Position numbers and translations under genes: made by a program. From Amphibalanus amphitrite (Eukaryota; Arthropoda; Thecostraca; Balanomorpha; Balanidae): a stretch of 64,000 bases of DNA. The stretch covers positions 744,001 to 808,000 of the forward strand of contig NW_024881626.1 in assembly GCF_019059575.1 (NCBI RefSeq), read 5' to 3'. Under the pieces are notes generated by a model that saw only the letters and a program-made list of their open reading frames with translations, was not told where the DNA came from and searched no databases. Positions 20,897-34,188 of this stretch are shown here, piece after piece. Within the stretch, counting starts at the first letter, position 1. The number at the start of each line of letters is the position of its first letter.

Positions 20897-23800
20897 CTGA
20901 AAATACAGTACACGATAAGGGTCCAAAACTTTTATCTTATCACATGCAAGCTGGAGGCGCTTTCAATCACAAGGTAATAGGGAGTGTGAACAGCCCAGGG
21001 CTTTCAAAAACTGTAGCTAGGCTCATTGGACCATGACAATTAGCTCAAATGAAGTAATCAACGGCTGCCAACTAAGAGAAATGTGTCGGTAAGGGCAGTC
21101 AATACCAGTCTCAATACGTGCAAAGGCTCGACACAGCTACCCAAAAATAAGTAAGTACTGTAAGGTTCAACAAATAAGTTTAAAAAGAAATGCGAACTTG
21201 CAGATGGGTGTTCGTCCCCTCTGCACTCACATGCACGTCTTCCTGGCGCGTGCTGCGCCGATCTCTGCTGACAGAACGCTGTCGGTCGAGCACGATCGGA
21301 CAGATGGCAGTAGGTGGCAGCACGTGCGAGCGCAGCTCCCCCAGGTTACAGTCGGGCTTCACCTGAGAGGCGCATCGGTTGTGCAGCTGAAAACAGAGAG
21401 CAGGGGTCAGAACAGCCAGGAGAGTGAGCTGCCTTTAGTAGCTGGGAAAGGGGAAAAGAGGGGACAGGGAGCACCTTGGAACGGGAGCCGAAATCGCCAG
21501 CTGCAGAAGAGGCCACTGAGCGGCAGGCAGGGGAGGAAGTCGGGACGCAGTTCGGAGGTACGAACCATTGGAGACATTTGCGTGCTAGTGCAAATGCTAA
21601 AAGTTAAGATGTATGTGATATCTGTATTTTAGAGGTAAAAATGGCCAGTACTCAGCCAGCATAGCTGTTGCAGTTTAATTTAATGTTCGCAAAACCTTGC
21701 TTATGATCTTTATCATAGGTTCAACTCAACATGACTTACAAATATAGTGCACTGGCACTTCATTTAAGGAAGTTTCTTTCCCCCATGCTGCTACTTACAC
21801 TCATTTGACACCAGCGGCAGTGCAGACCCGTGATACCGTTGTACGCTTTTATCGTTTTCTTGCACTTGGAGCACTTGCCCACGCAGTTGCCTTCTACCCA
21901 GTGATGCAGCATGGTTTGCGGCGTCTTCTTGGACTTGACGTAGGTGGCGATGCATGACGCTGGTGCCCTCTGAACGCAGCGCTCGTGGACCGTGTACTTA
22001 CAGACTGGGGAGCGGGAACCACTGGGTGTCAGAACGCCTCTCCATGCGGTGACACTGGGGTCTGGGGCAATCAGAGAGCCGAACGGGGCCATAGATGGCG
22101 CCAGGGTCACCTAGCACCAGTCGGGACAGAATATCAAAAGATTGCTGAAGTTCCGAAGATGACAGTACAAGCAATGAATCAATCAAAGCGTCTCCATACA
22201 ATGCACAGGCGAGCAATACAATATCTTCAGCACCACGTTCAGTACTCACATACGCAGCAGAGACCCTTTTTGCCGAGTCCCATGAGCATTGTGAGACAGA
22301 GATTGCAGTAGGCCGGCCGGTTGAAGTGCTTCAGCCGCCACAGGTGGTTGCCGTCGTCCTTCACGTTCTGTGTAGAAAACAGGTGGTATTCGTGTCGGGC
22401 ACGTACACAGGTGCTCTCGGGGGAGGCTGGTCGGCGGCCAACAGACATTCCTTCGCCCCCCCCCCCCCCTCTCCCGGCCGGTGGCGGCCTCGGGAATGTC
22501 GGAGGCGGCGGATTTTACACAGAGTGTCAGACAGGGCAGACGGCAAAGTGGGTGGTGCAGGACGCGGAACAGGTGTCTCAGGGAGGGGAGCAAGCACGTG
22601 ACATTTAGAACAGGCCACGGCAACGTTCAGAGGAAGAAAATTGCATAATTATTATTTATTACCAAACAAACATCGGAACCAAGCAGTCTAACTGTTATCA
22701 CCACACAAGCACCAACAAATTGAGAAGGTAATCTCTTATAAGAAATATAATGCTAGCTGCTTGCTTTAAATGACGCATGACGCGATGAAACAAAAATGTA
22801 ATAGCTCTACATATATCTACAATCATAAACAATAAAATTGAAAATACATCAAGCCTCCACTGAACAAAAGCACTGAGTAATTACCATATCTTACCTAAAT
22901 GAATGGCACTACAGCTATATCAGAATGCATACTAAGGGCCGGCCGCCGGGACAATGCTAAAACATCGCTGGACGCAAGTTGTTTGTTACAAAAAAAAGAA
23001 AAACAAACAAAAACGCCTTCACTGCACGCCAAAGTAATATAAAAATGCGTACTCTCACGAGCTGCTCAATGCCCCATTTCCAAAGACAAAATAAAAACTC
23101 GGCCAAGCATGGATAAATTTTGTTGATAATTTCCTTCTTTAACTTGAATCTGTTGTGTTTCTCCGTCTCTGCTAATACCCCTCTACTCACGGCATCCAGT
23201 CCGAGCAGAACCAGTAGCGGTATGGTGGTCATGCCGCCCCTCATCCACTCGTCCAGCGACACAGTTCCATCGCCGTCGTAATCTATCTCTACCATCATAT
23301 CTTGCAGAATCTGCCAACAGATTTGGTGAGCAGTCAGTGCCAACCAATGCAGCCTTCAGCTGAGCCTTAGATATGCAGTGACTCATGCATCAATTCAAAA
23401 CAAGTGATTCAGAGATGTTTGATACAAAGCATACGCATCAATTTCCTCAAATTTTGCTGACATCTCTTATAACGACGAAATGAACTTTTTGAGAAAGACT
23501 GAAAGACAAAAAGCAATTATCTAAGGCAATAGGTATACAAAAAGACCAGACCCCGCCAATCTAGGCAGCGAAGATTGGATTCGTAACTTACCGGCTTTAG
23601 TTCGGACACATCCCAGCCAAGGTATTCGGCAACCGCCATCATTTGGTTGACGATGCTATCCATCTCCTGAAGACAGAAACAGTAAAAGAATGATGCTGTC
23701 ATTGTTATTAAGTTGACGATGTAATCATCTTTCCTTCAGTTGCAATTCTCTTTCAACGAATTCCTTTCGGTTCAGCGATATATCGATCAAGGAAGCTGAC

Positions 23801-26800
23801 GAAACAAATAATAAAAGAAAGTCTGATCCCACCACATAATGAGCCACGGATACATTCGGTACAAGCGGAAAAACAACACGTGGTAATACTTACATAGGTA
23901 TCGAGTACGCCATTTCCATCACTATCATAGAGCCGAAACATGACTGTGGGAAACAGAGATGCACCATAATTGTCACCTGAGCTTTTACGTCACTGTCCAC
24001 TGAGATAACAAGACATTAAACGGCTTATTTGTTTTTAACTCAGTACAGCAATCTAAGCACATATAAGCTGTTAATGCGTGGCTGTTTTGCTGCTGCTGAA
24101 AACTTGGCAAAACAAATCATGAAAGCCTTACGACTGGGCATGCAAAGAGATGTGCCAACTCAGCTTTTGTCAACAAGCTGAAAACTGACATGTTACAATC
24201 TAGTAGGTAGTAGTAGGTAGCAGTAAAGTTTAGTAGGTAGGTAGCAGTAAAGAGCTGAGCTTGAGAACCAGATTGATCTATTGATAATCCCTTCACGACC
24301 CCCCCCCCCCCCCCCCTGGATAAACTGCCGAAGCGTGCGAGCACTGAAAGCCCCTCTGCAGCTCTTTGAAGTGGTAGAATGTCAGATAGCTGTTAGTACT
24401 TACATTCTAGTTTATCTTCTGGTCGTCCTCCCTCCAGAAGAGACAGGTAGCACACAATATCTTTTACTTGGACCCGCACATTTTGAATATCAATAGCACT
24501 GCACTTTCTGATCACTTTTTTATCTGCAAAAGAACGAGACATTAGTTAAAGAAATGACTCTCCACATTTAGGTGGTATGTACATGCAAACATAGGTTTAG
24601 GCTTCACATTCAACGGCCGCCAGTAACATCTGTTCGCCAGAGCGTTATTCCACCTATCACTTGTGCTTGCTCCCTGATGAGTGACTCATCCACCCGCGGC
24701 ACCACTTCCAAGCCCCATTCTCATCCTTCTTCTGACCGAGGTCTGTCTCAACCTGTATCGTGCGCCTGGCAGCAACCTAGGTATTCCATTGGGACAGTTT
24801 CCTATCCGTAACCTACCTGTGCCGGCACCTCTCTCCTGTTCACTACGTTCCTCCACAGTCCATACTTCCATTCCCTTGTCCGCTACCCACCTCCACATCC
24901 ACGTCAACCTACCCCTTCCACCACGTCCCCCCCACAGCCCACACACACACACCTTTCCCTGTCCGGTACCCACCTCCGCCGGCCGGGTTGACCAGCAGCG
25001 AGTTGTTGGACTTCCTGGACGAGTTGCGCGACACCTGACTGTGCGACGGTGACGAGTCGCTGCTGCGCTCCGTCACTCCCGGAGAGGTGACGGTGAACAT
25101 GGGGTGCACAGAGGCGCCCAGGCTGCCCGTGCGGGTCCGCTGCGACGGCTCGGCGGACTCCGAGGAGCGGTGGTGGGTCAGACCGTGCTGCAGCCGACCC
25201 GTCAGGCCGTGCAGACGCTCCGCCAGGCTGGTCGGCTTGTCCTCCTGCCGGGGACGGCGGGAAGAGGGCGTCAGACGCCTACGGGCTCCGGGGTACTTAC
25301 CGGTCTGACCACCGCGAGACCAGCAGGACGTGAGAGGCTGACGAAGCTTTGAGAGCATTGAACACTGAAAACGTGCATGCGGAAAAAAAATATTGGAAAA
25401 GGTGAAGGTGATGAATGGTGATGGTGCACAGATCGGTTCAGCAATGACGGGCATTCAAATATCGAGTAGTTACCCAGCCCACCTTTTCGCTGACGGAGTT
25501 TGTTTGCGCCAGGTTCGTCACGGAGCCGGTCTGGTTGTGCGCCGTGATCGCCGCGCAGGCAGTGGCCGAACTGAGCACGGCCATCTCCTGCAGAATGACA
25601 ATGACGTCAGACAATAGACTGTTGTAAGCACTACAAAACTGGCTAACGGAATCGTGGTGCATGACGAAGAACCGCATCACTTTGAAACATATAGCACGCC
25701 GTGCAGATAGTAGCTGCCACCGCAAACAGGAGACAATGATCTTTGGTGACGTCAAATGCGCATTGGAAGTGGATTTTAGGACATTTATAAATTCAGATGA
25801 GATAACGATAACCAAAGCAAAACATTTAGACGCAGCACACAAAACGACAGCAGTTTAAACAAAAAATAGATATTTTCGGGTCCGTCGTCTGGGTGTTCCG
25901 CCGCCGGCTTTCTTGGCGTTTCGGGGCACGTTCGACCACAAACGCGTCCCGCGGGGAAATGGGTGGATTTGAGCCAACCCAAACAGGCCGACCTCGCACG
26001 TGGCGCGGACATCACCGGAGCACCACACACCGCTCACGCTGGCCGCCCGCCAAAACGTCTCATTAGTGGTTCCGGCACCACCGACCCGCGTCCATGGGTC
26101 CGGTTCGGGCCGACCGCGGAGGAAAACACACCCGGTGCAGGGTTATCAAAGAGCAGACAAAGTGAATAGGAATTTCATTTCGAAGGGGTCTGATGCTACC
26201 AACCCATATATATTTTCCTAAGCACTCATCACTGTATATTTGGAAATGGAATGGAAAAATATGAATTTTAGAAATCAAATGTTTTCGATGTTGAAGCCAA
26301 CACAACATAGTGGAACAAGGTCGTGGACCCACAGTCTAGTCGTCGAGCTAGATATCCCCATGGTGGCGGCTCCATTGTGCATGGGTGTCGGTGCGGCGGG
26401 GGCGTGGGTGTCTGTGCGGCGAGAAGTTTGTGTCGATGTGGGGGAGACGTGGCGCGAGAACACCATCAGCGGCGGTCCGTGGCGCTGCGGCGCGGTGCTG
26501 CGGCGCACCCGGCCAGCTCCATGACCTGCCCCGCGGCGGCGACCCATTCCGTTTTCCGCGTCATTAGACTCGCGCGTGGGGTCCGCGGGGGTCGGACAGG
26601 CCGCACCGGCGCCTCCACCGCCGTCCGACAGACCCCAACGCCCCACGAATAGCGCTCATTCATATTCGCGGCGCAAACGTTAGCTGACGGCAAAACAATG
26701 GGGCGGGGTGGCCGGAGGCGGACGGAACGTTGCGGCTGCACTGTGCGAAGGATCGTCGTGGCATCGAGGGCAGTAAGTCGCCATTGACGAGAGCGGTCAG

Positions 26801-29120
26801 TTTAAACGATTGTCCCGTCAGTACCTAACCCACTAGCCAGATGTCCCGTCAGCAACCCACCAGCAGACTGTCCCGTTACTAACCTACCGACTGCCTGTCA
26901 CAGTCATCAACTCACAAGTGCCCCGCGCAGCCCTTTGGCCGATTCCTGCAGTTAACACACCCTCTTCATGGGTCTTCACACAACAGAGCTCAGTCCCAAT
27001 GTTTGTGGAATATTTACAGACGGGTCCATTGGCCAAACGTTTTGTAAACGCTGGAATAATGGTGCCATTCCTCTAAAAGAGGCCCCCGCCATGGCTTTGG
27101 CTGATATTTGACACACAAGGAATCAACTTCACACTGAGCCGTTGGTTTGAGTTTGAGCCTGATGCTCCTAAATATTGTGAGCTAGTTGCCAATTATTTGA
27201 AATAGACACGTAAAAATGTACACTTGATCTCTGGATGTGCAATGCATTATGCAACGTGCTGCGATAACACGGTGACACGGTAACGGTGACGGCGGGTGAG
27301 ACACACACCTTGATGGCGCTCCGGGACGGTCGGCGAACGAAGCTGAGGAACAGGTGGCGGCACAGCTCCTCCGGTGTCTCCTGCTCCAGAAACGTGTCCA
27401 TAAACACCTTGAAGCCTTCGACGTCGATGTCCTGAAAATGACGAGCGTTTTAATATAATATGCAGGTTTCCTTGTGTTTCTCGGATACCGATATTATCAC
27501 ATGAGAATACACTTCTTATCAATAGAGTCTGGGATATTTTATGCATGAATCAGACGGTCATTGAACTGAGCGACGTCCTTCCAAGTTCCACCGTCCTGGT
27601 GGTTGGACAAAGGTTCACACCGTCTGGCTGACAATTGCACATTCTATACTTATCCACTATCCGTCCCGCTGCAGTATTTGGACAGCGAGCTGTCCTTTCA
27701 ACTTACCCCGTCCGGCTGGTACTTGGACAGGGGGCCGTCCTTGCCGAATTCCTCCAGGACATCCTTTAGTTTTTTGGACGAGTCTGCAGCGAAAACAAAA
27801 ATGAAGATCAGTTATACATCACACAACCAACATTCCACTTCCAATTTTCATTGATAACCGAACTTATTGCAATCAACCCTGAAAGCGCGTGGTGGCCAAG
27901 CCGCGCCCTGCACTCCATTCAGCGCTCCGTCCGTCTGTCTACCCCTCGCCCGCGGCCGACCGGCCGGTCAAGGTCAGCTGAAGGACTTTGTCCCCTAGGC
28001 AGTAGACTGACCCGCTGTTGCTAAGCGGCGGACAGCAGCCGGCGATTGCCGACTCGGGGGCGGGACAACCGGCTGAATGATATCCTATTAGCATACATTT
28101 TCAAAGGTAATCAATTACATGTAGGAACCTGGAACATACTCGGCACAGTCTGACGTGCGACCATTAGAAATGCATTTGCAAACTGAGATGTGTTTTATTG
28201 CCAATATGCTTGGTGAATATGCTGCGGTGGAATTGATTGATAGCGGTAAATCATTTGTGTACCAGTGACGTCACAACACGGCTTCGACGCCCAAAAATAG
28301 CCGTGCATTTTCCTGATGTGTAACATTATCATTGACGGGCTCATACAGATCAGCATCTTACGATTCACGAGTGAGTGAGCTGGGCTGTTCATAGCTAATT
28401 GTGTGATCAATTGTTGGCGTTCATTTCATGGACGTCAAATGAGGAAAAGCACGCATACGGGTACGTATAGCAACTATGGGTTATTCAGGATATAACATAT
28501 CTGATATTCAGTCTGCTTGTGCGTTTTATTGATAAGGATTCTGGCTATGTTTTCAATAATGACACTTCACAACGTCTCTCTCACACGCAGTATAGGAAAC
28601 CTGCGATGCCTACAGACGAAACAACTCTGATAAAAGTCCGGATTTTCCGGTAATGATGGAGTGTATTACGTCCACATACACCAGCATCTGCTCGCCTTTG
28701 TTCCCGATCGTAATATGCAGATTGGGGAATCGATATTTCAGCCCGCACCCTGCCGAGGGAAACAAAGAGGACCAAACGGTGCCGTGTTTAGGGTTTCGAT
28801 CAATACTTGGTCCAAACACAGAGCTGACGTAAAATGCCAAATATAGCTGCACATTAGACTTCGAGATAGTTCGGGCAGAAGTGTTTGTTGATATGCCAAT
28901 TATGACTTAACGATGCTTTAAAGGTGCCGCCTATACTGCTCGGGTTGTGTTTGGTGTAAGCTGTTGCTTGTATACATACAGTTGCATCCTTGGTATGGCA
29001 GTGACAGCTGGATGGAAAGTGACTGGCTGAAAGTTGAAAGACGACATCTCACTCACAGGTGGCCATGTCCTGGAGCTGCTGAAACTCGGCGGGGGAGAGT
29101 TTCTCCCATCGTAGCGTCAT
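20786..29120 (-). CDS. type I diacylglycerol kinase, 5' 13 exons (partial)
   Basis: This enzyme phosphorylates diacylglycerol to phosphatidic acid and so ends diacylglycerol signalling; type I members are calcium-regulated through EF-hands. Exons in coding order: 29120-29057, 27783-27707, 27431-27309, 25587-25483, 25244-24974, 24523-24404, 23943-23894, 23666-23592, 23310-23191, 22367-22250, 22004-21799, 21386-21231, 20896-20786. All introns are GT-AG and the joined frame is exactly 532 codons. Domains: RVH-like N-terminus 1-88, linker 89-213, EF-hands about 230-335, C1 fingers 343-392 and 409-456, start of the kinase domain from about 509. The glycine-rich GGDGT part and everything after it are missing and probably lie left of the window. 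The Met at 29120 fits the family's start, but the frame stays open upstream, so a longer N-terminus is possible. Confidence 0.93.
21231..22367 (-). CDS. kinase exons 10-12: two C1 zinc fingers
   Basis: The first C1 finger has the full ligand set H343-C356-C359-C373-C376-H381-C384-C392 and the second H409-C419-C422-C437-C440-H445-C448-C456. Exon 12 continues with [16 protein letters not shown], a conserved stretch between C1 and catalytic domains in this family. Such fingers place the enzyme at membranes, although atypical C1 fingers need not bind diacylglycerol. Confidence 0.93.
22368..23190 (-). other. kinase intron 9
   Basis: Intron sequence. Contains a C tract at about 22457-22469. No other feature seen. 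Confidence 0.6.
23191..24523 (-). CDS. kinase exons 6-9: two EF-hands
   Basis: Exon 6 carries [20 protein letters not shown], the usual lead-in. EF-hand 1 has the complete 12-residue loop [12 protein letters not shown] (260-271), split by the exon 7/8 junction. EF-hand 2 has [12 protein letters not shown] (305-316) in exon 9, followed by [15 protein letters not shown]. All calcium-ligand positions are present, so both hands should bind calcium. Confidence 0.93.
24974..25587 (-). CDS. kinase exons 4-5: Ser/Thr-rich linker
   Basis: Residues 89-213. This is low-complexity, Ser/Thr/Arg-rich sequence (for example [16 protein letters not shown]) between the N-terminal domain and the EF-hands. The family has a variable linker in this place, so this part is supported by frame and splice sites, not by similarity. 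The total stays in frame with exon 6. Confidence 0.75.
25588..27308 (-). other. kinase intron 3 with a GC-rich block
   Basis: The block 25880-26740 is rich in CpG and could be an internal promoter or alternative first exon; I see no firm splice support. The remainder is anonymous. Confidence 0.4.
27309..29120 (-). CDS. kinase exons 1-3: RVH-type N-terminus
   Basis: Residues 1-88. Exon 1 reads [17 protein letters not shown], exon 2 [26 protein letters not shown] and exon 3 [34 protein letters not shown]. This pattern ([25 protein letters not shown]) is the conserved N-terminal domain of alpha/beta/gamma-type diacylglycerol kinases. A possible acceptor (tttgctccag) at 29174 would give a 53-nt untranslated part before ATG 29120. 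Confidence 0.9.
27784..29056 (-). other. kinase intron 1
   Basis: No gene or clear repeat; ordinary intron sequence between exons 1 and 2. Confidence 0.55.
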
Positions 29121-30429
29121 CGTGAGCCGGCCGAGGGGCGCCGGCTCCGCTGATGGCTTCACGGGCCCGCCTCCTGGAGCAAATCGAGCGAGACACACGC
29201 ACTCAGAGCCGGCACAGCGGATGGTTAAACACATCGTCACTGTCACACACATTGGTGACAGAAACTGTATGAAAACCGCCAAGCACTAACAAACACAAAC
29301 ACTTATCCGAGCTGGAAAAATGTAAAAATGTCGGCGTCTGAAGGTTTGTCCGTTAAAATAACCACATTGAAACTAAGATAACCATGCGATGAAATTCAGA
29401 CTGTTTGACTGATGGAACTGGCAGTAAACCTCAGAGTGAGAGGCTCCGATACTACGAAATGGCAGTAACACAACAGTCGATTTCGTTATGCACATAGGAT
29501 ACCTTTCAAGCGATCAGGGAAAATGGGAAAGAAAGTAAGGCATTTGTGTATGCAGTTACGAATAATTCGAACCAACTGTCTGATAAGAAAAAGAAAAGCG
29601 TTTTCATCTGCGTGAAAAATAAACAAATGAAAATGCTGAAGGAATGCTTAGGTATGAATGCGGTATTTCTTTTTATACGATGTGGTAGGAACTTGGCATT
29701 GATTTTCATCAATTTTGGTGTAATATTTCTTTCAAACAAAGTAATGACCAAAGCATACCTACTAAAAAGTGCGTAGCAAATACTGCTATATTTTTATAAT
29801 CAAGTTTTGTCCAATTGTGTCGTCACTCGTCATTATCGTTGTGGTTCACAAACACCTCTGTTCTTCGGCTCCCGCATTAGTCCGACTGACCACCTAGGAA
29901 TGTCACGGAAATTGATCTCGCTCTGATGCTTGGCAGCTTCAGTCTGACCCGTCTGAGTGCAGCCAGTGACAACCTGACCTCCCCCTGTGCGTCTGATCTT
30001 CCTCCGAGCCCAGACAGCTGCAGTCTGACCTCTCTGAGTCCGCCCATTTACCGATGCGAGCCCAGTCACCAACCGGCATCTCGCCAACTGCCTCCTATCG
30101 CTCGGAACACCGACAAAGGGCCGACAAAGGACAATCGAGCAGATCTGGGAGGCGGGCGGACCCACCGCCGCGCCGGCCCGCGCCGCCCAACCGCCCCGAT
30201 GTCCTTCCGCCCCTCCCGCCCGTCCTCCCGCGCCCCGCCCCGTCAGTCCTCCCCCGTCCCCGCCTGTCAGTCCCGCCCGACCGCCTCTCCCGCACTCTAA
30301 CAGAATGTTCGACTGTCCGTCCTATTGCAGCTCTTCCCACCCCATTAGTAACGCTCCGCTTACTTGTCCACCCGTCCATTCTAACAGCTGAACCCACTGC
30401 GTCTGTCGGTCTCTGCCTAACCCGTTTGC

Positions 30430-30665
30430 CCCGTAAGTCTTGTCCACCCCGCCCATCCCGCCCCGCCCATTCCGCTCGGTCCACCCAGCCCACTCCGCCC
30501 CGCCCGCCCTGTCCCGTCTTCCCCACCAACTCCCCCCGGTCTGATCGGTTCGTTCGGTCCACCCCTCCTACTCGGCCCTGTCCACCCCGCCCGGTCCACC
30601 CCTCAAATCCCGCCCACCCCGCCCGGTCCACCCCTCCCATTCCGCCCGCCCCGCCCGGTCCGCAG
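30430..30665. repeat. C-rich minisatellite-like region
   Basis: Irregular repeats of ccaccccgcccggtccaccc and similar phrases. The long Pro/Arg and Gly/Arg open frames on both strands here are products of this composition. Confidence 0.65.
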
Positions 30666-31367
30666 AGGGCGGCGGGCTGTGTTCCGGCGCGTCGGCGCGG
30701 CCGCCGCCCACGCTAAGTAGGTCTTTGTAGCCACCAGCGCCGCCGGCGCACCCCGAACGTCAGATGTCGCCGGCCCGGTGTCACCGTCCGGTGACGACCG
30801 TGGTGACCCTGACCTGATGACGGCCGCACACACTCTGCCGCCGGCCGACGAGTCATCCTGCTGGGAGATTGACTGTCACCCGGAGGGGAGAGGAGGGGAG
30901 ATAGACCACTATCTCAGAGAGATGCACACGGGGTGATGCGCTCTTCCCAGCGTTTATGGTCCGAGATGAATGGAAGGATATCCGTCTGGAGAATAAAGCC
31001 CTGTCACCGGACCGCTGTCTGCTGTTTCGCCAAACGGAGCGCCTAAGCGGAAGTGGTCATTGCCGAGGGAAGGTACCGGTGCTTGGGTAGATGGTCTCGG
31101 CACTTTGCTGAAGGTGGGCTGAGTGATATTACTGCCAAGAAGGGTTGAAGTTAAGCACCAGAGGAAAAATATTACAGGACATCAGACTGGGGTAAGTTCA
31201 TCCTGCCCTCCGTATCAGGACGATGTCCTCCCCCTCCCCCCAGCGGGGATGGCTCGGGGAGTGGTCCCGATGGGAGGGCGATTGCGGCGCCCACCACTGT
31301 GATACTGATCTGTGTCCCCGGGCACAGAGAGAAGCTGACCAGAATAGAGGCAGCACACTGTGCGGCC

Positions 31368-31370
<3 letters not shown>

Positions 31371-31459
<89 letters not shown>
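31371..31459. repeat. (GA)n microsatellite
   Basis: A nearly pure GA run of about 88 bp. Arg-Glu and Leu-Ser open frames here are not genes. Confidence 0.95.
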
Positions 31460-31463
<4 letters not shown>

Positions 31464-32049
31464 AGAGGAAGGGATGAAGCGGGAGAGACAGGCAGTAGCA
31501 ACGAATGTTTGATCTCATCTTTAGTCCAAATTTCAGATACGCTTTCGCAAAAAGCTAGGCATTGAAAATATTTTCATTTTCACAAAACAAGGAAAACTAC
31601 GCTAAAGTGATTTTCTACAGTAGTGTGCAGTCTACTGTAGTGAGAGTACTCCATGACCCCTACTCCTGACAACAGTAAATTCTGCCCACGCGGCGGACAC
31701 AAGATCCCCTTGTACGCCGGCTGGGTGGGATGGGGGGTGTGTGGGGGGGGGGGATATAGTCGGCTCCGACGGGCGGGCGGCGCGCCGACGGGCCGTTAGT
31801 GGCGCCGCGCGGCTCTCCGGGATCCCAGTGGCCGGGCGCACTCAACATAACGAGCTCCGCCCTCCGCGCCCCGGCCCGGCCCGGACCGGCCCGACCCGAC
31901 CCGACCCGCCCCCGCTCAGCGACGGTCGGGTATGCAGAATTGCAGAGCGCCCGACAGGCTGTCGGAGTCTGACGTACTTACATGCACTGTCTGCCGTCTC
32001 CGCACCGGCCATCTCACGAATCTGTTCACTGTATGATATAGCCATTCCC

Positions 32050-32268
32050 CATCTTGCCTTGTCCACCGTCCACCACCCACAGTCCGCCGTCCACCGTCTG
32101 CCGTCCACAGTCCGCCGTCCATCGTCCACCACCTGTCCTGTGTCCACCGTCCTTCTATCCACCGTCTATGTATCCACCGTCCACAGTCCACCGTCCATCG
32201 TCCACCACCGTCTACTGCCCACCGTCCTTCTATCCACCGTCTATGTATCCGCCGTCCACCGTCCTGTC
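32050..32268. repeat. 'ccaccgtcc' minisatellite
   Basis: Short units ccaccgtcc(a)c repeated, with a longer unit (ccgtccttctatccaccgtctatgtatccaccgtcc) present twice, at about 32147 and 32221. Confidence 0.75.
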
Positions 32269-33429
32269 TGATCCGTCCGCTGTGCCATCCAGATCCACCA
32301 CGCTCAGTCTGGCGCCTTCCAATACCGACTCACACTCAGATAGAGGTTTCAGTGTCGTTACCTGCGGTTCGTCGTTACCTGCGTTTCGTCGGTACAGCGT
32401 CAGTTCAGCGTTTTCAGCGTCAATACCTGAGCCCATTTCCAAGTCAATCTCCACCGCGGGCCTCCAGTGGCCGTCAGTCAGTCTAGGGGAATACCGGTCC
32501 ATGGGCCCGTTTCATACAGTTTTCATACTCTTCAGTCTTACAACCGGTTGTCATTCAGTATCAGTTCCAGTCTATACCGGTTGGTTGCCAGTCGATCTCA
32601 CTACTGACTCAGTATTTGCCGGTCACTGTTGTTTCTTAGTTTGCTTGCCCAAGTCGGTCGCAGACCTCGTCACAGACGACCAGACACGCGATATGAATGG
32701 ATGCTAGTCGCCGTCCCTCAGAGTATCGCCGCATAGCACAGCGATATGAATAAGTCGTGAAGTGGCTCCTGCTTCCAGAGTGTCTCATCTCTCGGCTCTT
32801 CTGCTTCCTCTGCCGCCATTGACATTCTCCTTCAGTCTGCTTTTAGCCTCCCTCTGTGTGGGGCTAAGGTCAAGGTCTATTTCGGTTGGAGACCCGGCAT
32901 AAGCGAACTCCACCGAAGTCGCCAATCATGTGAGGATGTTCCCGCACCTGTGTAGCTCGAATATGCCGATGCATTGATTTTTTATGATATTGTCAGCATA
33001 TCCGAAGCAGTTGTTCAAAGTGTAGCGTGCTGCATTCACAACGCTACAAAAAAAAAAATGAAAAAAAACATTCAATTAGCGCATTGATGATAGGGATGTG
33101 ATTGGTATGCATTTTACGCGGAGAACAACAGATGTCGAACGTAGAGCGTGTGCTGACGGATGCCCAAAATTATCCGGGCTGCGGGAGAAGAGCGGCAAAA
33201 TTATATTTGTTTTGTATTTCGGTTCCGATTAGATATTTCTAACAGACTATAAAATACCTATATCTGATAAGAAACATACAGAAGAACCACTCTTAAAACA
33301 TGGTAGCCTGATTTCTCAAAATGGGAGAGGTTTCCTTTTATATTTGGCCGTTGCCAATTATTCATCCCAGCAATAAATCAAATTCATTTTTGGTATATTC
33401 TGAAGATCGCAGAGCAAAAAGGAAAAAAA

Positions 33430-33930
33430 ACATAAAGCAGCTCAGTCGCGTTCCTGAGCTCAAACGGCATCTGATAGACATTTTTAGTTGCCAACTTTTA
33501 GCCTCAAATTTGCACTTTTTGACCTGACCATAGTTACCTGACCTCCGCTATAACCGGCTGAAAATGGCTTCAGACCGCACTGACGACAATATAATTCAGT
33601 GGCCAGAAAGGACCATAAAACATGCGTCAGATGACCTATGGAATTACCTCCTTTAAAATTGTCGTGAGCTTTTGTGACATACCTGGACCTTCTTTACCTA
33701 TAACATACATATACTACCGGCTCCGTACCCGAAGGGTAAGTACCATTATCCTCAGCATGCATTTATGAGTGTATACCCCCAAAATGGGCTCATGTGTTAC
33801 CTGCCATAGCGGCGACCAGACCCCGAGTTGTGAACATACCAAAAGTTGACAATCTCTACTACCCTGACCTGATCTGTGTCGTCATCAGTGACCTCGAGAT
33901 CAACATAAAAGCTTCTCAGGTGTTCATGAC
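33430..33930. mobile_element. decayed TTAA-element interior
   Basis: Similar to 15391-15830: gttcctgagctcaaac.gcatc..atagac, ggaccataaaacatg.gtca, TGACCT repeats and gtgacctcgag.tcaa. No ends remain. Confidence 0.6.
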
Positions 33931-34188
33931 AATATACTAAAAGTAGGACGTGTGACTACATCTAGCAGTAGGATAATAATGCTGCAGAGATATTGGGTCT
34001 TCAATAGACTTTGCCAACAGCTCATAAGCGGAAACAAATGACAGGGCATCTTTTACTTGTTTAGTGGTATCGCATACCTACTTATCGTTTGTGCACTAAA
34101 ATTTAATAGTTAGTTGAGCACAAAATGGTTCGTATACGGAAGATTTGAGGTTTTAAATGACATTTGGTATAACACACTTAAGTACATA

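Noticed and set aside
30054..30716. 220-residue Pro/Arg open frame
   Set aside because: Produced by the C-rich repeat 30430-30665; the other strand is open too.
31172..31518. Ser/Leu and Arg/Glu repeat proteins
   Set aside because: Translations of the GA microsatellite. The same applies at 40218-40731 and 63250-63868.
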